A stretch of DNA of 64,000 nucleotides from Macquaria australasica (lineage: Eukaryota > Chordata > Actinopteri > Centrarchiformes > Percichthyidae): NCBI GenBank assembly GCA_005408345.1, contig SEMN01000141.1:930001-994000 (forward strand), given 5' to 3'. The position numbers and the translations under genes were made by a program. Shown one piece after another: positions 22,601 to 33,767 of the stretch. Every line of letters starts with the position of its first letter. The first letter of the stretch is position 1. The notes beneath the pieces are model-generated. The model saw only the letters and a list, made by a program, of their open reading frames with translations, ran no database searches and was not told where the DNA came from.

Positions 22601-24559
22601 AAGCCCACACCTTCAGTCTTTCTCCAGATGTAGCAGAGACCACAGAGCTGGGAGCCTGCAGTTACATAAAGTGCATGGCTACATTCACAGAGAACTCCAC
22701 AGCACAACGGCCATGAGCTTCAAAATGGATGCACACTGCCCATCGCTTTTGCACCTCGCCACCACAGCAAAGACAATTTCTGCTTGTTTCCCATTATGTA
22801 CCTGTCCCCCTCTGCTATTTCACTCTGTACTCTTCGCCCTATTCTATTTTCTTTCCCTCTCTTTCCAATTCATTACTGCCTGTTCATGCTCCCAAAATGT
22901 AATCTAGCATTTTAGGGGAAAACAGCCAACACATTACGAATAGCCTTAGAAAACATAATAGGGTATTTTTGATTGCAATAATTAGTCCAACAACAGCTGT
23001 TTAAAACCATTTTCAGTGTGTTTTGTTGGCAGTGGCAAAACACTAAACCACAATAACTGTCATTATAATCATAATGGCTTTCCTGTCAGGACAAGTCTTA
23101 TCAGGCTGGTGACAACCACAGAGCTGCCACTGCCAGGTAAACAGTGCTACCTACGAAGGGAAGCAGTGAGGAAAAGCTACCTGGCACTACACAATAAACA
23201 GTTTCTAGGTCAGTCCAGTGAAAAACTGCCCTACGGAGACATAGCATTTTGACAGAACTGAAAAGGGCATAAAAGATTAGCCTTTGCCTATGCACAAGGG
23301 GTACACAGGTACATATCAGCATTTCATGAGACACAATAAAAAATGCATGCATCCTAGTACTGCCACATTCATCGCTGGACACCTCCACCCTAATGAGATG
23401 GAATAGGTTGAAGAGAGCCCACTAATCATCCGCTAAATTGAAACTACAATAGACAATTTGAATCTTCAACCCATTCTGATAATAGCATCAACCAATGCAT
23501 ATCCATTTTGTTGCAAATGTCAGCAAATATGTAATGATAGGGTGACAAATGCTGTTCCAAAATTGTTGTGGTAAAGGTTGCAACTAGTAGCACGATTATC
23601 AACATGATTTGGAGTGCAATGTCAAAATGACATTTTGGAAAAAAATAAATAAATAGGTCAGACATTGACATCCAGATACAATTAAAATTTTCAAAGGGTT
23701 GTTTTGAATGGATTGTAATTGCAAATAATCTTCAGAATAACAATAAATCAATTTGGACCATGAACATGAATTTTCAGAATAAATTCCCCTGTACAATGGA
23801 CCATGACAAGCCGGGATCCGGCAGACTAGCTTGCAAAACTTGTAGTTCTAATCTTGTAGGTCTAATCGGATATCATATCTGAGAGGCAACGATGAGATTA
23901 AGTTTATCATCAGAATATACTGCGGTGCCAGTGTCCTCTGTTCTGTACTGGCACTAAAGATTCTCCAATCATTCCCTCCTGGAGGTTGAACAAGCTTACT
24001 GTACAGTGGCAGTGTGTGTGTACATTAAAGTGTGTGTTAAGCGTGTGTGTATTTGTTGAGACTGCATCAGCAAACATCTGGATATGCTAAATATATTCGG
24101 GTGCAACAATTTTAACTTCACATCAAAATTTTAAAATGATTGTTATCTACTATTAAACATAGACACAGGATCGATGCCTTGTGTCATACGACTGCAATCC
24201 TCATAACCTACTCGTCCAAGTTTTCTCGCAAGAAAATACAAAAAGGAAACAAGATGGGAAAAAAGTCAAATGGCTACATATTTTGAGCTGTGTTGTTGTA
24301 GCTTTATGGTTTAGGTTTATATTTATTAATTGTTTCTTTTGTATCGTTTACTAAAATTTAACTAAAATTAAATAAAATTTTTCCCTGAATGGCCATTTTT
24401 CATTGTTGTGCGTAAGATTTTTAGAAAATCCTATACTTGATACTCGACTGACTGGTTTAATTTTTTCTTTACATTTTTTTATTTATTTATTTTTTTACAT
24501 TTTTTGATTAATTAAAACTGAAAAGGTAACAATAGTAGCCACAGATTAATCATCTGCTG
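22601..24559. other. Non-coding stretch, no gene seen
   Basis: AT-rich, largely unique sequence with a T-rich patch at 24460-24510. No supported exon. Confidence 0.4.
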
Positions 24560-24561
24560 AG

Positions 24562-24850
24562 ATCAGAATCAGGTTTATTGCCAAGTAGGTTTTCACACAC
24601 AAGGAAATTGCTTTGGTGCATGACGGTCACAATAAACATAGTAAGAGAAAAGAAAAATTGTACTGCAAGAGTCTTAAATATAAAATAGAAATTTACAATT
24701 AAAAATATATAAAATATAAAAATGAAAAGAGCTGCACAGCGTTTAAAACGAAGAGGATGGAGTGTGCAAAATACTGACTAAGGAGTGTAAGGAGGGTGCA
24801 AATGTTCACAGTTTTAAGAATATGAATATATGCAATAAAGATTTGCGTTA
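24562..24850 (+). mobile_element. Retroelement 3' tail fragment, copy B
   Basis: Same family and orientation as 2156-2340. It begins with the CAGAATCAGG motif and the TTTATTGCCAAGTAGGTTTT core (24573-24592), then ACAATAAACATAGTAAG, then an A/T-rich stretch of ATATAAAATAT type ending in GCAATAAAG near 24840. It is longer than copy A and keeps more of the tail. No coding sequence remains. Confidence 0.6.
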
Positions 24851-25520
24851 ATGTAATGTGTCAAGTTAGAAATTGAAGATGAGGGACAAAATAGAAAACT
24901 GCAGACAATTTTAATCTCAACAGAAAATCTAACTGAATTATGGATTGGATTCATTCTTACAGCCGTGGTATATAGTCTGTTTTTCTATGCCTTTTGAATG
25001 ATGTTATTTGTTACCACAAAGCCCATTGTCAACTGTAGAATAGTGCGCTGCTACTAAAAGCCATGCTCATTTTAATTTCACCATTCTGTGTGAAAAAGAT
25101 GTCAGTGTCCTTCACAGGTTAAGGACAAATCTCCATGCAGTGTCAAAATCAACAATCCTTTATTGGCATGTAGCATTCAGTATGTGTCCCTTGTAGTAAT
25201 TTGTGAAATGTTATCATGATACCAGAAGCTTTCAACGTCTTTTAAGATCCGGTGAATGTTATTCTCCCATTATTCTTTGAACCAGCATAGATGCAATACA
25301 TTTAGCTGTCCTGAGGGTGTGAAATATCATAGGTCATTTTCTGAAATTCATATCAGTGCTTTATCTTTCTGCTTATTTTCTATTAGCATATTCATTTAGT
25401 CAGCCTTGTCAAAGAGCTACAGGGGGTGCATACATATTGCAAAAAGGAGAGAGGAACAAAAATGCAAAGCAAACATAAGACTGCTCACTTTGGGGACAGA
25501 GCACTGTTATTCTTATTTAT

Positions 25521-25528
<8 letters not shown>
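24851..25528. other. Non-coding stretch, no gene seen
   Basis: AT-rich unique sequence between the retroelement tail and the large GT array. Confidence 0.4.
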
Positions 25529-25586
<58 letters not shown>

Positions 25587-25624
25587 TGCGTGTGTGTGTG
25601 TGGGTGTGGGCGTGTGTGTGGGTG

Positions 25625-25662
<38 letters not shown>
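25529..25662 (+). repeat. 134-bp compound (GT)n array
   Basis: Two pure (GT)n blocks flank a middle section (about 25582-25628) with regular GGGTGT, GCGT and GGCGT interruptions. The array is the longest simple repeat in the window. All frames through it are Val/Cys or His/Thr artefacts. Confidence 0.95.
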
Positions 25663-25663
<1 letters not shown>

Positions 25664-25869
25664 ATGCATATACACTCATACTGTATAGAAAAGAATGAGT
25701 CTGTGCATTTGTCGTGTGCACACATGTGCACCGAACACACGTTTAAAAACGAAATGCATTTGATAAATCTGCATTATTCTGTGCAAAGACCGTCGGGCTG
25801 GTTCTGTATACAGTATTTCCTTCACAACGAGTACCGTCAACAGAATAATACGGTCGTTGAATCCTGACC

Positions 25870-26270
25870 ATAGTATTGCAGAGCTTCCCAAAACGCTGAA
25901 CTCGCACTGAAATAAATCTAATTATGATTAGTGACTTATTAAAAGTCTGACAATCATTAATGCCATGCTAATGTATGACTATTATTCACCCATTGAAAGC
26001 CGAGAATAATTTTTCTGATGGTGATGTGACACACAGACAAGGGGGAAATAAATCCTTCTGTCTTCCCGGGGAGAGTGTTTGGCAGTAAACCAATTCCAAG
26101 TCTGCCTTCTTGAATGCCCAGATAACGCAATCAGACAGTTGCAATATTGCTGTTTTACCACCTGAAGAATTTGAATTTCATTCAGCCCCTTCAGAATAGT
26201 AGACATGCCAATTTTTCCCCAAGAATTGGCAGGACAAACACAATGCACCCCGGTGAAATGAGGAAAAGGC
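25870..26270. promoter_or_regulatory. Conserved-element-like block near the minus-strand promoter
   Basis: Dense TAAT and ATTA cores (TCTAATTATGATTAG, CATTAATGCC, GCTAATG) are followed by unique sequence with CAATTCC and TTGCAATATT motifs. It lies 1.6-2 kb downstream of the predicted minus-strand promoter, inside its likely first introns. This fits an intronic enhancer of that gene (inference). Confidence 0.4.
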
Positions 26271-26274
26271 TTAC

Positions 26275-26389
26275 CGGCAGAAAATAACTGTTTTCAGGGT
26301 CTTTCTTGCCTGCCTCCTCAGGTACAATTTTATCATAATAACACACAAAGACAAAAGGTTTAATTTCTTCCATCATAACACAATGTAGG
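26275..26389 (-). other. Candidate second exon with start codon
   Basis: On the minus strand an acceptor-like CAACAG precedes 26389 and a good donor CCG|GTAAGC follows 26275. Two adjacent ATGs begin at 26376; the second has A at -3 and G at +4. The frame from the first ATG runs 34 codons to the donor, starting MMEEIKPFVFVCYYDKIVPE and ending SYFLP. I recognise no family. The acceptor has a poor polypyrimidine tract, which is the main weakness. The position, 1.1 kb downstream of the predicted untranslated exon, suits a first coding exon. Confidence 0.3.
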
Positions 26390-26439
26390 CTGTTGATGCC
26401 TTTTTATTACATGTTTTATTATTAAATTGGGAATTAGTT

Positions 26440-26760
26440 CAGCATAGTAACAATATGAGGGCACCTCAGTTTTCATTATATGAACCCCTCAACATTGCGG
26501 GGTCACATCTGATAAAATTTGAATATGCTGTTGTTTCATGCTGTACTGAGGCAATACATTTATTATTTAAGACATTAACCTATAAGGATGGCCATGTCAT
26601 ACATCATCTAATTGGAATTTCAGATAAGTTCAATTTGAGAGAAATTAAACCACGTCATTTTATTGGGGACACCCTGGAACATTCCTCAAGGACTCCTGGG
26701 GCTCCCTGGACCCCTCTGAGAGCAGCTGGCCTATAGGTAATGATTTGAGGAGGTACAGGA
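26440..26760. promoter_or_regulatory. Conserved-element-like block
   Basis: Unique AT-rich sequence with balanced composition. A plus-strand frame of 93 codons spans it but lacks splice signals. The texture is that of non-coding regulatory DNA. Confidence 0.25.
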
Positions 26761-27514
26761 TTAATGGTGTAGTCTGGGACATGGGGGATTGGGTAGAGTA
26801 GTTTACTTTGAGGCTGTACACTTCGCTCTGATGCATTTATTCCTCTAATAGTCAATAAGGTACTTATTAATTTCTTTCTCTCTTGGACGGAACTTGTGCT
26901 CATAAAAAAGAAGGAACAGTGAGAGGGATGTTGGCTAAAATCATGTAGCCAACATCCCAGGACATCTCTTTTCCTTATTTTCTTTTTCTGGTAAGGATGA
27001 TACCAAACAATTCGTCCAGGAAAGAATTAGTTCATCACATTGTTGGCTATTTAACAGCCTCATAATCCTCGGTTTTTTCAGTGTCACCTGCCTACATTTG
27101 CTGAACTGTAAATTTCCTCTGCCACTTTCATTTTATAGGACAAGCAAACATTCATTTTCCCTGCTCCCACACTGTATGTATTAATTAAAATTGCCAAAAT
27201 CTATTAGTGTGCAGGCCACGGTGCAGTGCATAGGCCCACAAACGGGAGTCCTACTCTAAAATCCAACTAATTTAGAGCATCCAGCACGCATTTTAAATAT
27301 AAAGCGACTGCCGTTGACGCACCATAAACACGAACTCCTACCTGCAAAAGTATTAAATATCAATAGCCTAAATAAATCGGCTTACACGCATGAACACCTC
27401 ACGCAGCCTGATACTGGAAGCCTGGATGGTGCACATCACATGCTATTATTGTCGCACTGGTATCACATGAATTAAGAACATAGCTATAACATGAAAACTG
27501 TGCAACGTTCCTAC
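26761..27514. other. Probable first intron of the minus-strand transcript
   Basis: If the exons at 27515-28345 and 26275-26389 are joined, 26390-27514 is a 1.1-kb intron. It begins GTAGG on the minus strand and contains no repeats of note. Confidence 0.3.
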
Positions 27515-28345
27515 CTTGATTCCTCCAATCTCCTTTTCCTTAATTGATCAGTGTCTCATTCATTCTCGCTTCCCTCCTCACTTGCCTTCTTCTCCTCCTC
27601 TCCCCCTCTGGTTATCACTCGTTTTCTCCTCTCTGGTCCCGTCTTCGTGCGGATGCATAAGAATTAAAAATTAATAACCTGCTATCTTAAAGACAAACCG
27701 ACGAAAAACGGGAGAGGGGGGAAAATCCACCCGACTAAGAATATGATAAAGGCAGTGGGGGGAAATCCTCACGGACAGAGCAGATTCTCACGAAAATGCG
27801 CCCGTGTGGGCATCAAAATAAATAACAGCGACGACACCATTGTCCTGCTTAAAAACAATAACATGCCAGTTAACAACGTTAAGCGGTGACGGAAATGTGG
27901 AAGTGAGGTGAAATATTAACAAAATTGAAGTTGTAATCGTGTTGTCCGTCCGTCGCTGCTTAGATTGTTGGCATGTGAGCAAATGTGCCACCGTCGCAAA
28001 ACGTCCGCGTAAGACAAATCAGACTCTTGGATGTCTGATGTGTATCTGTTCACAGGACGCTTCTATTTTCGAAACTGTTGACTCGCCACCTTCATGTAGT
28101 CGCAAAAAAGGTCTACGGTGTGAGATCACCCGTTGGAATTAGGATAGTCTACACAGGCCATCTGCGGTTATCTTGTGCGTCCTGACGCACCGACCGGATC
28201 GCTCGTCTATAGTTTCCCTTTTCGTCGGCAGGCAGCGCACACTCTCATCAGGACCATTCACAGGGTATTTTCGACCACTGCAGTTCTGCATCAGGCCTAT
28301 TACAACGGAGCGCATTCATCATTGCCTTTCACATACAGTTTGGTA
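27515..28345 (-). other. Candidate 5' untranslated first exon (minus strand)
   Basis: The segment is the only CpG-rich part of the window, with roughly 45 CpG between 27640 and 28320. It ends on the minus strand at GGAATCAAG|GTAGG, a good donor. Minus-strand ATGs inside it open only short frames, for example MNETLIN just before the donor and frames of about 10 to 32 codons further up. It would therefore be a leader with upstream ORFs, and translation would start in a later exon. Length would be about 0.8 kb. An alternative is a bidirectional promoter with no long exon. The gene is not identified. Confidence 0.4.
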
Positions 28346-28425
28346 GCCTAAAGACAGTGTCAAGACTGTTTTATAACCAACCCTGACTTAAGGCAGGAAA
28401 GATATGCCACTTCTGCCCGCCCACT
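28346..28425 (-). promoter_or_regulatory. Minus-strand core promoter: GC box and TATA box
   Basis: Reading the minus strand, GGGCGGGC (28415-28422) is followed 40 bases later by TATAAAA (28369-28375). The expected start site about 30 bases beyond falls near 28345, at the edge of the CpG-rich block. Order and spacing agree with a Sp1/TATA promoter driving transcription towards position 1. Confidence 0.45.
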
Positions 28426-28429
28426 AGTT

Positions 28430-30310
28430 AAATTGCTTTCTCTGTGTAAGACCAGAACTTGTGTGTGTGTTTTTTTTAGTTGCCTAACCCACGTGGTTTC
28501 CCAAGGTGGGGTTCAAGAACTACCAGAGGTCCGTGAAATGGTCATCTGTGGCAGCTCTGCTAAATTTTATATAGTTTAATTTCACTGGTGTAATTGTCCA
28601 GATGTACTTGGATGAGAATAAAGACTTCATACTTGATTCAACTGCCCCCAGTTTTATCTCTCCACTCACTGTGACATGTTACTTATTAATGGTGTATAAA
28701 GTTAGTTCTATATTGTTTTTTGTTTTTTTCATAAAATATAACCAGTGCTCTAATGCAGCTGTTTACTACCTGGACCTTCACTGCATTAACTTTAAAGGGA
28801 TGTTTCACTGGAAAAAGGTTTTGAAAAAGCAGACATTTCATAAGAGATTAAGTTGTTTTCCACGTGACAGCATGCAATCAGCATTTAACCTTGTTGTGTA
28901 AGAGCACAAACTCATTCAGTTTGATGTGAAGACAGAGCTGATGCCTCAGTGTTGAACAGTGTATTTCAGGTAATATTGTAAGCGAGCGATAAAGATTTAT
29001 TTAAAAAGATCCAACAATTTTCATACTGTATGCTCAGTGAATTAATAAACAAAGCCATAATAACATTGTGTGGGAATCGTATAGATCGTATAGTAGCCAC
29101 TTTACAACTACAACAACTCATCTGTATTATGAGACTTGTGGATTATTCACTGAAGTGCACCATCTTGAATTTAAATGCATCTCAATGGGCTTTTTATATT
29201 TTTTCATTAGTTTAACAGCACTAAAGACAACGTGTCTGACTAATGTCATAGCACCAATTCTCAGAAGGGACAGAATCCTTATAAGATAGCAGTTTGTTAC
29301 CCCTGTGCACAAGCACAGATGGCATTTTCTAAAGATTATTTTTCTGGTACTTTCACTGACAGATAAATTGCTGAAGAACCGAGATGGAGTGCTACACTGG
29401 GCTGAAGTTGTGTCATAAATTGGCAGTGCAGGGGTTCTTCAGGGTGCTCACAGGTGAGAGCAAAAAAAGAAAATAATCTGAGGAATACATAACGAAGAAC
29501 AAGTTAAAAGCCTTTACTGGGATGTGATTTAACTACTGTACAGCACATACAAGACGCTCTATGGGAAGAGAGTGAGTCAGGTTATGACACACAGCAGCAC
29601 TTTTGAGCACAGTTGAAACTCCTAGCATCGGAAGAACATGTTACTCCTCAGCCTGCTGAACTACCAGCATGCACCATACTAAGTAGTCAGGTTTCTCACT
29701 TGCAGTTTTCTCCTGGAGATATAAATAGAAAATTGGCCAGAAGCCACAGTCTTATTCTATGTTAAAACACAGTGGCAGTGCAGGCTGGTGCTATAAGAGT
29801 ATACTGGGCAAAGTAACTGACAAATCAATTATTCACTTACTTAGAGTATTTGTTAGTAATTAGCTATCTTGTTATATTTATCTAGCCAGTTATCAGACAC
29901 ATCAGAAGGGTTAATATAAGTCCTGTAAATAAGAATAGTAGGTCTACATGCCATCTTATACCACAGTGTACATACAGGCTACATACTGCATATCCACATC
30001 ATCAGTTATGTTGTATATTGTACCACATTATACCATATATAAGTCATGTACAGTATTATGCTTATCATATTCAGTACCATACTACATCAACATCACAGCA
30101 CAGAGGAAAGTGCAGCACCAGGGGGAAGCGATAAACAGTTACGATGACATTTCATAGTACAACATACAATTAGGTGAGTAGGTTCAGTACATTGAGCACA
30201 TACATACAGAGCATACACACACATGCAGCAATATTCAAACATAATATACACATCTATGAATACATAGTAGAAAATGTTTAAGAGCAGTATTTTACCCATA
30301 ACAGATATAT
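28430..30310. other. Non-coding stretch upstream of the promoter
   Basis: AT-rich, mostly unique sequence. A CTCF-like CACCAGGGGGAAGCG lies at 30116-30130. No exon is supported. Confidence 0.4.
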
Positions 30311-30313
30311 TTT

Positions 30314-30846
30314 CCTTTTAAACTGACACTATGTAACTTTTAAGAGAAGAGATAACATATTCTTTCTCCTACAAATGAAAAGTTGAATTAATTATTTAAT
30401 AAAACAAATTCTTTCACAGTTCAATACACTCGGGGGTTTCGCTGCTACAGCCTTGCTTGGTCTGGTATGAACAGTAGCTCATGATGGCTAATGTCAACTA
30501 ATGTTAGCCAACTTTAACTAGATACTGTTGTGCAAATGACATTACTGCGTCAGTCCACTGACTTTAAGACTCTTCTCTACTTGTGATACTGTTTCACTAC
30601 ATTCATAAAATTTATCACAAAAATAAAATAAGAAGCTCACACACCTCACCAAGAGACATGTTTACTGTTCCCTATTTGTGCCCTATTCCACTCACTTTCA
30701 GTCAGGGGGGCCTAATGATGATGTCTTCTAACTGAAACATGCGAATATTGGACATTGAAGGGAAACTGAATGTGCTATTATCCCCCAATTGCGACTTGTG
30801 GACATCATTCACTGTTCAGCAAAAGTTACATAGTCTTGCTTTAAGG
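30314..30846. mobile_element. Non-autonomous DNA transposon (MITE)
   Basis: ACTATGTAACTTTT at 30328-30341 is repeated exactly in inverse at 30821-30834. The match extends outward as an imperfect terminal inverted repeat of about 26-28 bases starting CCTT. The interior of about 480 bases has no transposase frame. It holds GCTAATG and GTTAGCC patches of a kind common in fish short transposons. Target-site duplication is not clear, so the superfamily is left open. Confidence 0.65.
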
Positions 30847-31020
30847 CAGATTTGTTGAAATAGTTTTTTTTCTGTGCATCTTGGTACATGTTTTTAGTGG
30901 AAACTATTTTGCTGTATCTGTTTTGAACCCACTAAATATATATTCCATTTTGAACAGTATGACCAAAAATATCCGAACACAGATTAAATAATATTGTTTT
31001 GTTTAATTTTTCTTTTTTAG

Positions 31021-31090
31021 CTCATCCATGCCAAGAGTGCTAATAATTCTGGATTAATCCCAGGCAGTCTTTGGTCTCCTGGTGGTCAGG
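31021..31090 (+). other. Exon-like segment (weak)
   Basis: A strong acceptor with a T-rich tract (TTTTTCTTTTTTAG) ends at 31020, and a donor-like AGG|GTAGGC follows at 31090. The frame LIHAKSANNSGLIPGSLWSP... is open and stays open about 50 codons beyond the donor. Not recognised. Confidence 0.2.
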
Positions 31091-31179
31091 GTAGGCTACA
31101 CTGCCAGATGAAATTATTTAACTTCCATATCACATGCAACAATTGCACCAGTGCACAGTGCAAAATTGCAATTTTTCAC

Positions 31180-31400
31180 TCCCCTCTGAAAATGCCTTTG
31201 TCAGTTTCTATTATGATAGCTAATATTGGGCTTTATTGAATGGGCTCTACACGCCTTTGCCACTTAGCCTTCTGTCACACAGTACCTACTCTGTTATACT
31301 GCTCTCAAATCCAGTCGATTGACCTTCATGGGCCGCCTGACTCATTGCGCCAATAAACAGCTGGCATAATGTAGTTTGTGCTTCATGGCAGTCACACACT
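31180..31400. promoter_or_regulatory. Conserved-element-like block
   Basis: Unique balanced sequence with GATAGCTAATATTGGG and CGCCAATAAACAGC motifs and no repeats. Confidence 0.25.
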
Positions 31401-31926
31401 CTATCAGGATTTTTTTTTTTCAAAATCAGATGTTATTCATGCAAAGTCACAGTGCTCTGTGTAATCAGAAGAGACTGTAGGCAAACCTCATCACCTACTC
31501 TACTGAATGGACCACTAAGAACTAAATGTGGACAGATTTACAGCATCAAGCCATGCTTTGCATAGTCTGAGCAGTTGTTCATCACACCCCAGTCTCTTAG
31601 CAACAACAATAGTGACTACACATGATTAAGTGCTGATTGGCCTACTAAACACAAGCAGTGGTCCCTTGTTACAAATACTGCAGCCCTCACAGCTTGATCA
31701 CTTTACTCATGAATAACATCATCTTAGAGAGTCAAATGGTCTAAAAGATAAATATTATATATATATAAAGATTTCTAGATTCTCTATAATTGGTTAATCA
31801 AAGATGGATACCATTACATTAGATGGCTGCAAGAATTGTAGTCTCTGGTAATGCAGGCTAAACATTTGTGTTTAGGTCATTACAGTGGTTTTAAAATACA
31901 CAATACACTACAAACAACGAATAGCT

Positions 31927-31965
<39 letters not shown>

Positions 31966-33423
31966 GTAATGTGAAGAATGACATTAAGTTGCACTTTATT
32001 TTAGTATTCAGTATGGTTGTATTGTCTGAAGAGGCTCTCAGATAAATAGATGCAGCTCAGAAACACACAGGAAACTGTTTGATTTTTTGGATCGGATACT
32101 GATCAAAAGTCCAGTTTTATTCAAAATAGACTTCAATTTTTAGACAGCACATCGTAATTACTTTCCTGCTTTCGCCTGAATAAAATGATCCAGATAAGTG
32201 TTGATAAATGCAGTGGTTAAAATACACGGGATGGGAAAAAATGAAAGGAAATCCAAGATAAGAGCCTGCCACTGTGTAGCTTTGTAGTGGTTTTGTACTG
32301 GTGTGTGGGGACGTTCTAGCACTGAATAAATTCATTCAGGCTCGACCATGACTGTGAAAATTTCAGTCATTGTTAATAATAATTCTTTTTGTTCACTTGT
32401 GTTCCATGTTGCATTTATATCCTCAATACAGTGATGTCTTGCATGATAAGACAGACTTTATCAACAAAGCATCAGCAGTCCTGTTTGCCTGAATATTTCT
32501 TGTTTTCTTCTAAAAAGCTGGAGAAAATGGATTCATACAGCTGGGATATTTTAATTTGTTCTAACTCATGTTTGATTAATGCCAATTTTTCCTAGTCAGA
32601 GCTCATGTTTATGCAGAACCATTATTTACATAACACCTTGCCCTATTTGCAAATAGCTCCTATTTTCACAGTTATACAGCTTCTTGTTTTGCAGTGATTG
32701 ACAAATTATCTCCTTTACCACAAAACACAAAATCACATTTTTCTTGTTACAAGACTCGTTATGAAAGTACAATGTGCTGTATGAAATAATCAGTACAATA
32801 GTTTAAAATTAGTGTTTTTGGTTGAAACACAATTATTTGTTATATTGAATTAAGGACTGATATGACTGATATTGATCAGTTATATATTAAAGGCTGCAAT
32901 GCTTTACTTCAAAAAGCATCTGTTTCATATGCACTTTGTATTATGTAGGTGGCACATTAATCAACTAAATACCTGCATTTTTTGCTATGTTGTTAAAACA
33001 TGATTCTCATTATTTTCAAAAAATCAATATGCTATTTATAAAAACATACTACTACAGAACCACCATCACTGGAGGAAGTCTTTGTAGTCTTTCATGCGTG
33101 CCCTGTATGTACAGTGTGGTGGAGTAGAAGGCCTGTAGGCGTAGAGATGAACACAGTGGCAGGAAAGGAAACTGTACGCCATTTCCAGTAGTGAAAGGGG
33201 AAGAAGAAACCAATGAAAAGGGTTTAAAAGTCCAACAAAGCCAAACAGACATCAGTGTTTGGAGCCAGCAAAGCGTTGGTGTAACACCTCAGCTTTTATA
33301 TAGCAACCCTGTGACCGCCAGAGCGCTCTTCCCATCATGCACTTTCCATTGAATGGATGTTCACAGCAAACGCAGCATTTCAACATTTTCAGAGACCACA
33401 TCCATAAAGACACCTCCACCACC
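31401..33423. other. Non-coding stretch with a (CA)n array
   Basis: AT-rich unique sequence, interrupted by a CA array at 31930-31962. No splice-flanked open frame of interest is visible. Confidence 0.5.
31930..31962 (+). repeat. (CA)16 microsatellite
   Basis: A pure CA array preceded by TATA and followed by TATG. Confidence 0.95.
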
Positions 33424-33664
33424 CCTCTCTCTCTTTTTCTCTCTGTCTCTCTCTCCCTCTCTCACTCACCCTCTCAATCTTGCTCTCTTTTTCACTCGCT
33501 GTGTCTCTGTGTCTCTCTTTCCCTTTTGCAATATGACATAGTCCATTATCTGCTCTTAGTACTAATTGGTGTATTAACGCCATGCTGTGGGTGACACAGT
33601 GAGAGAGAGGAAGAGAGAGAGAGCTAGAGAGACAGACAGAGAGAGAGAGAGAGAGAGAGAGAGT
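33424..33664. repeat. (CT)n tract facing a (GA)n tract
   Basis: A 110-bp CT-rich tract (33424-33535) is followed about 65 bases later by a GA-rich tract (33600-33664). The two are approximate inverse complements and could pair as a long hairpin or cruciform, or form a triplex. The Arg/Glu-rich and Ser/Leu-rich frames over them are artefacts. Confidence 0.75.
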
Positions 33665-33676
33665 CACAGGATAAAT

Positions 33677-33767
33677 ATGGATGAGGCAGAAGCAGGGCGG
33701 GAGCGAGGCTCTGGGGGAGGCAAGTACAGAGTGATTCTGCGGAAGCGAGGGAGAATGGGAGGCCAAG
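33677..33767 (+). other. Candidate first coding exon (weak)
   Basis: An ATG at 33677 (A at -3, G at +4) opens 30 codons up to a donor CCAAG|GTAAAT at 33767. The peptide begins MDEAEAGRERGSGGGKYRVI and is basic at its end. It lies directly after the (GA)n tract, and no promoter is visible. Not recognised. Confidence 0.2.
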
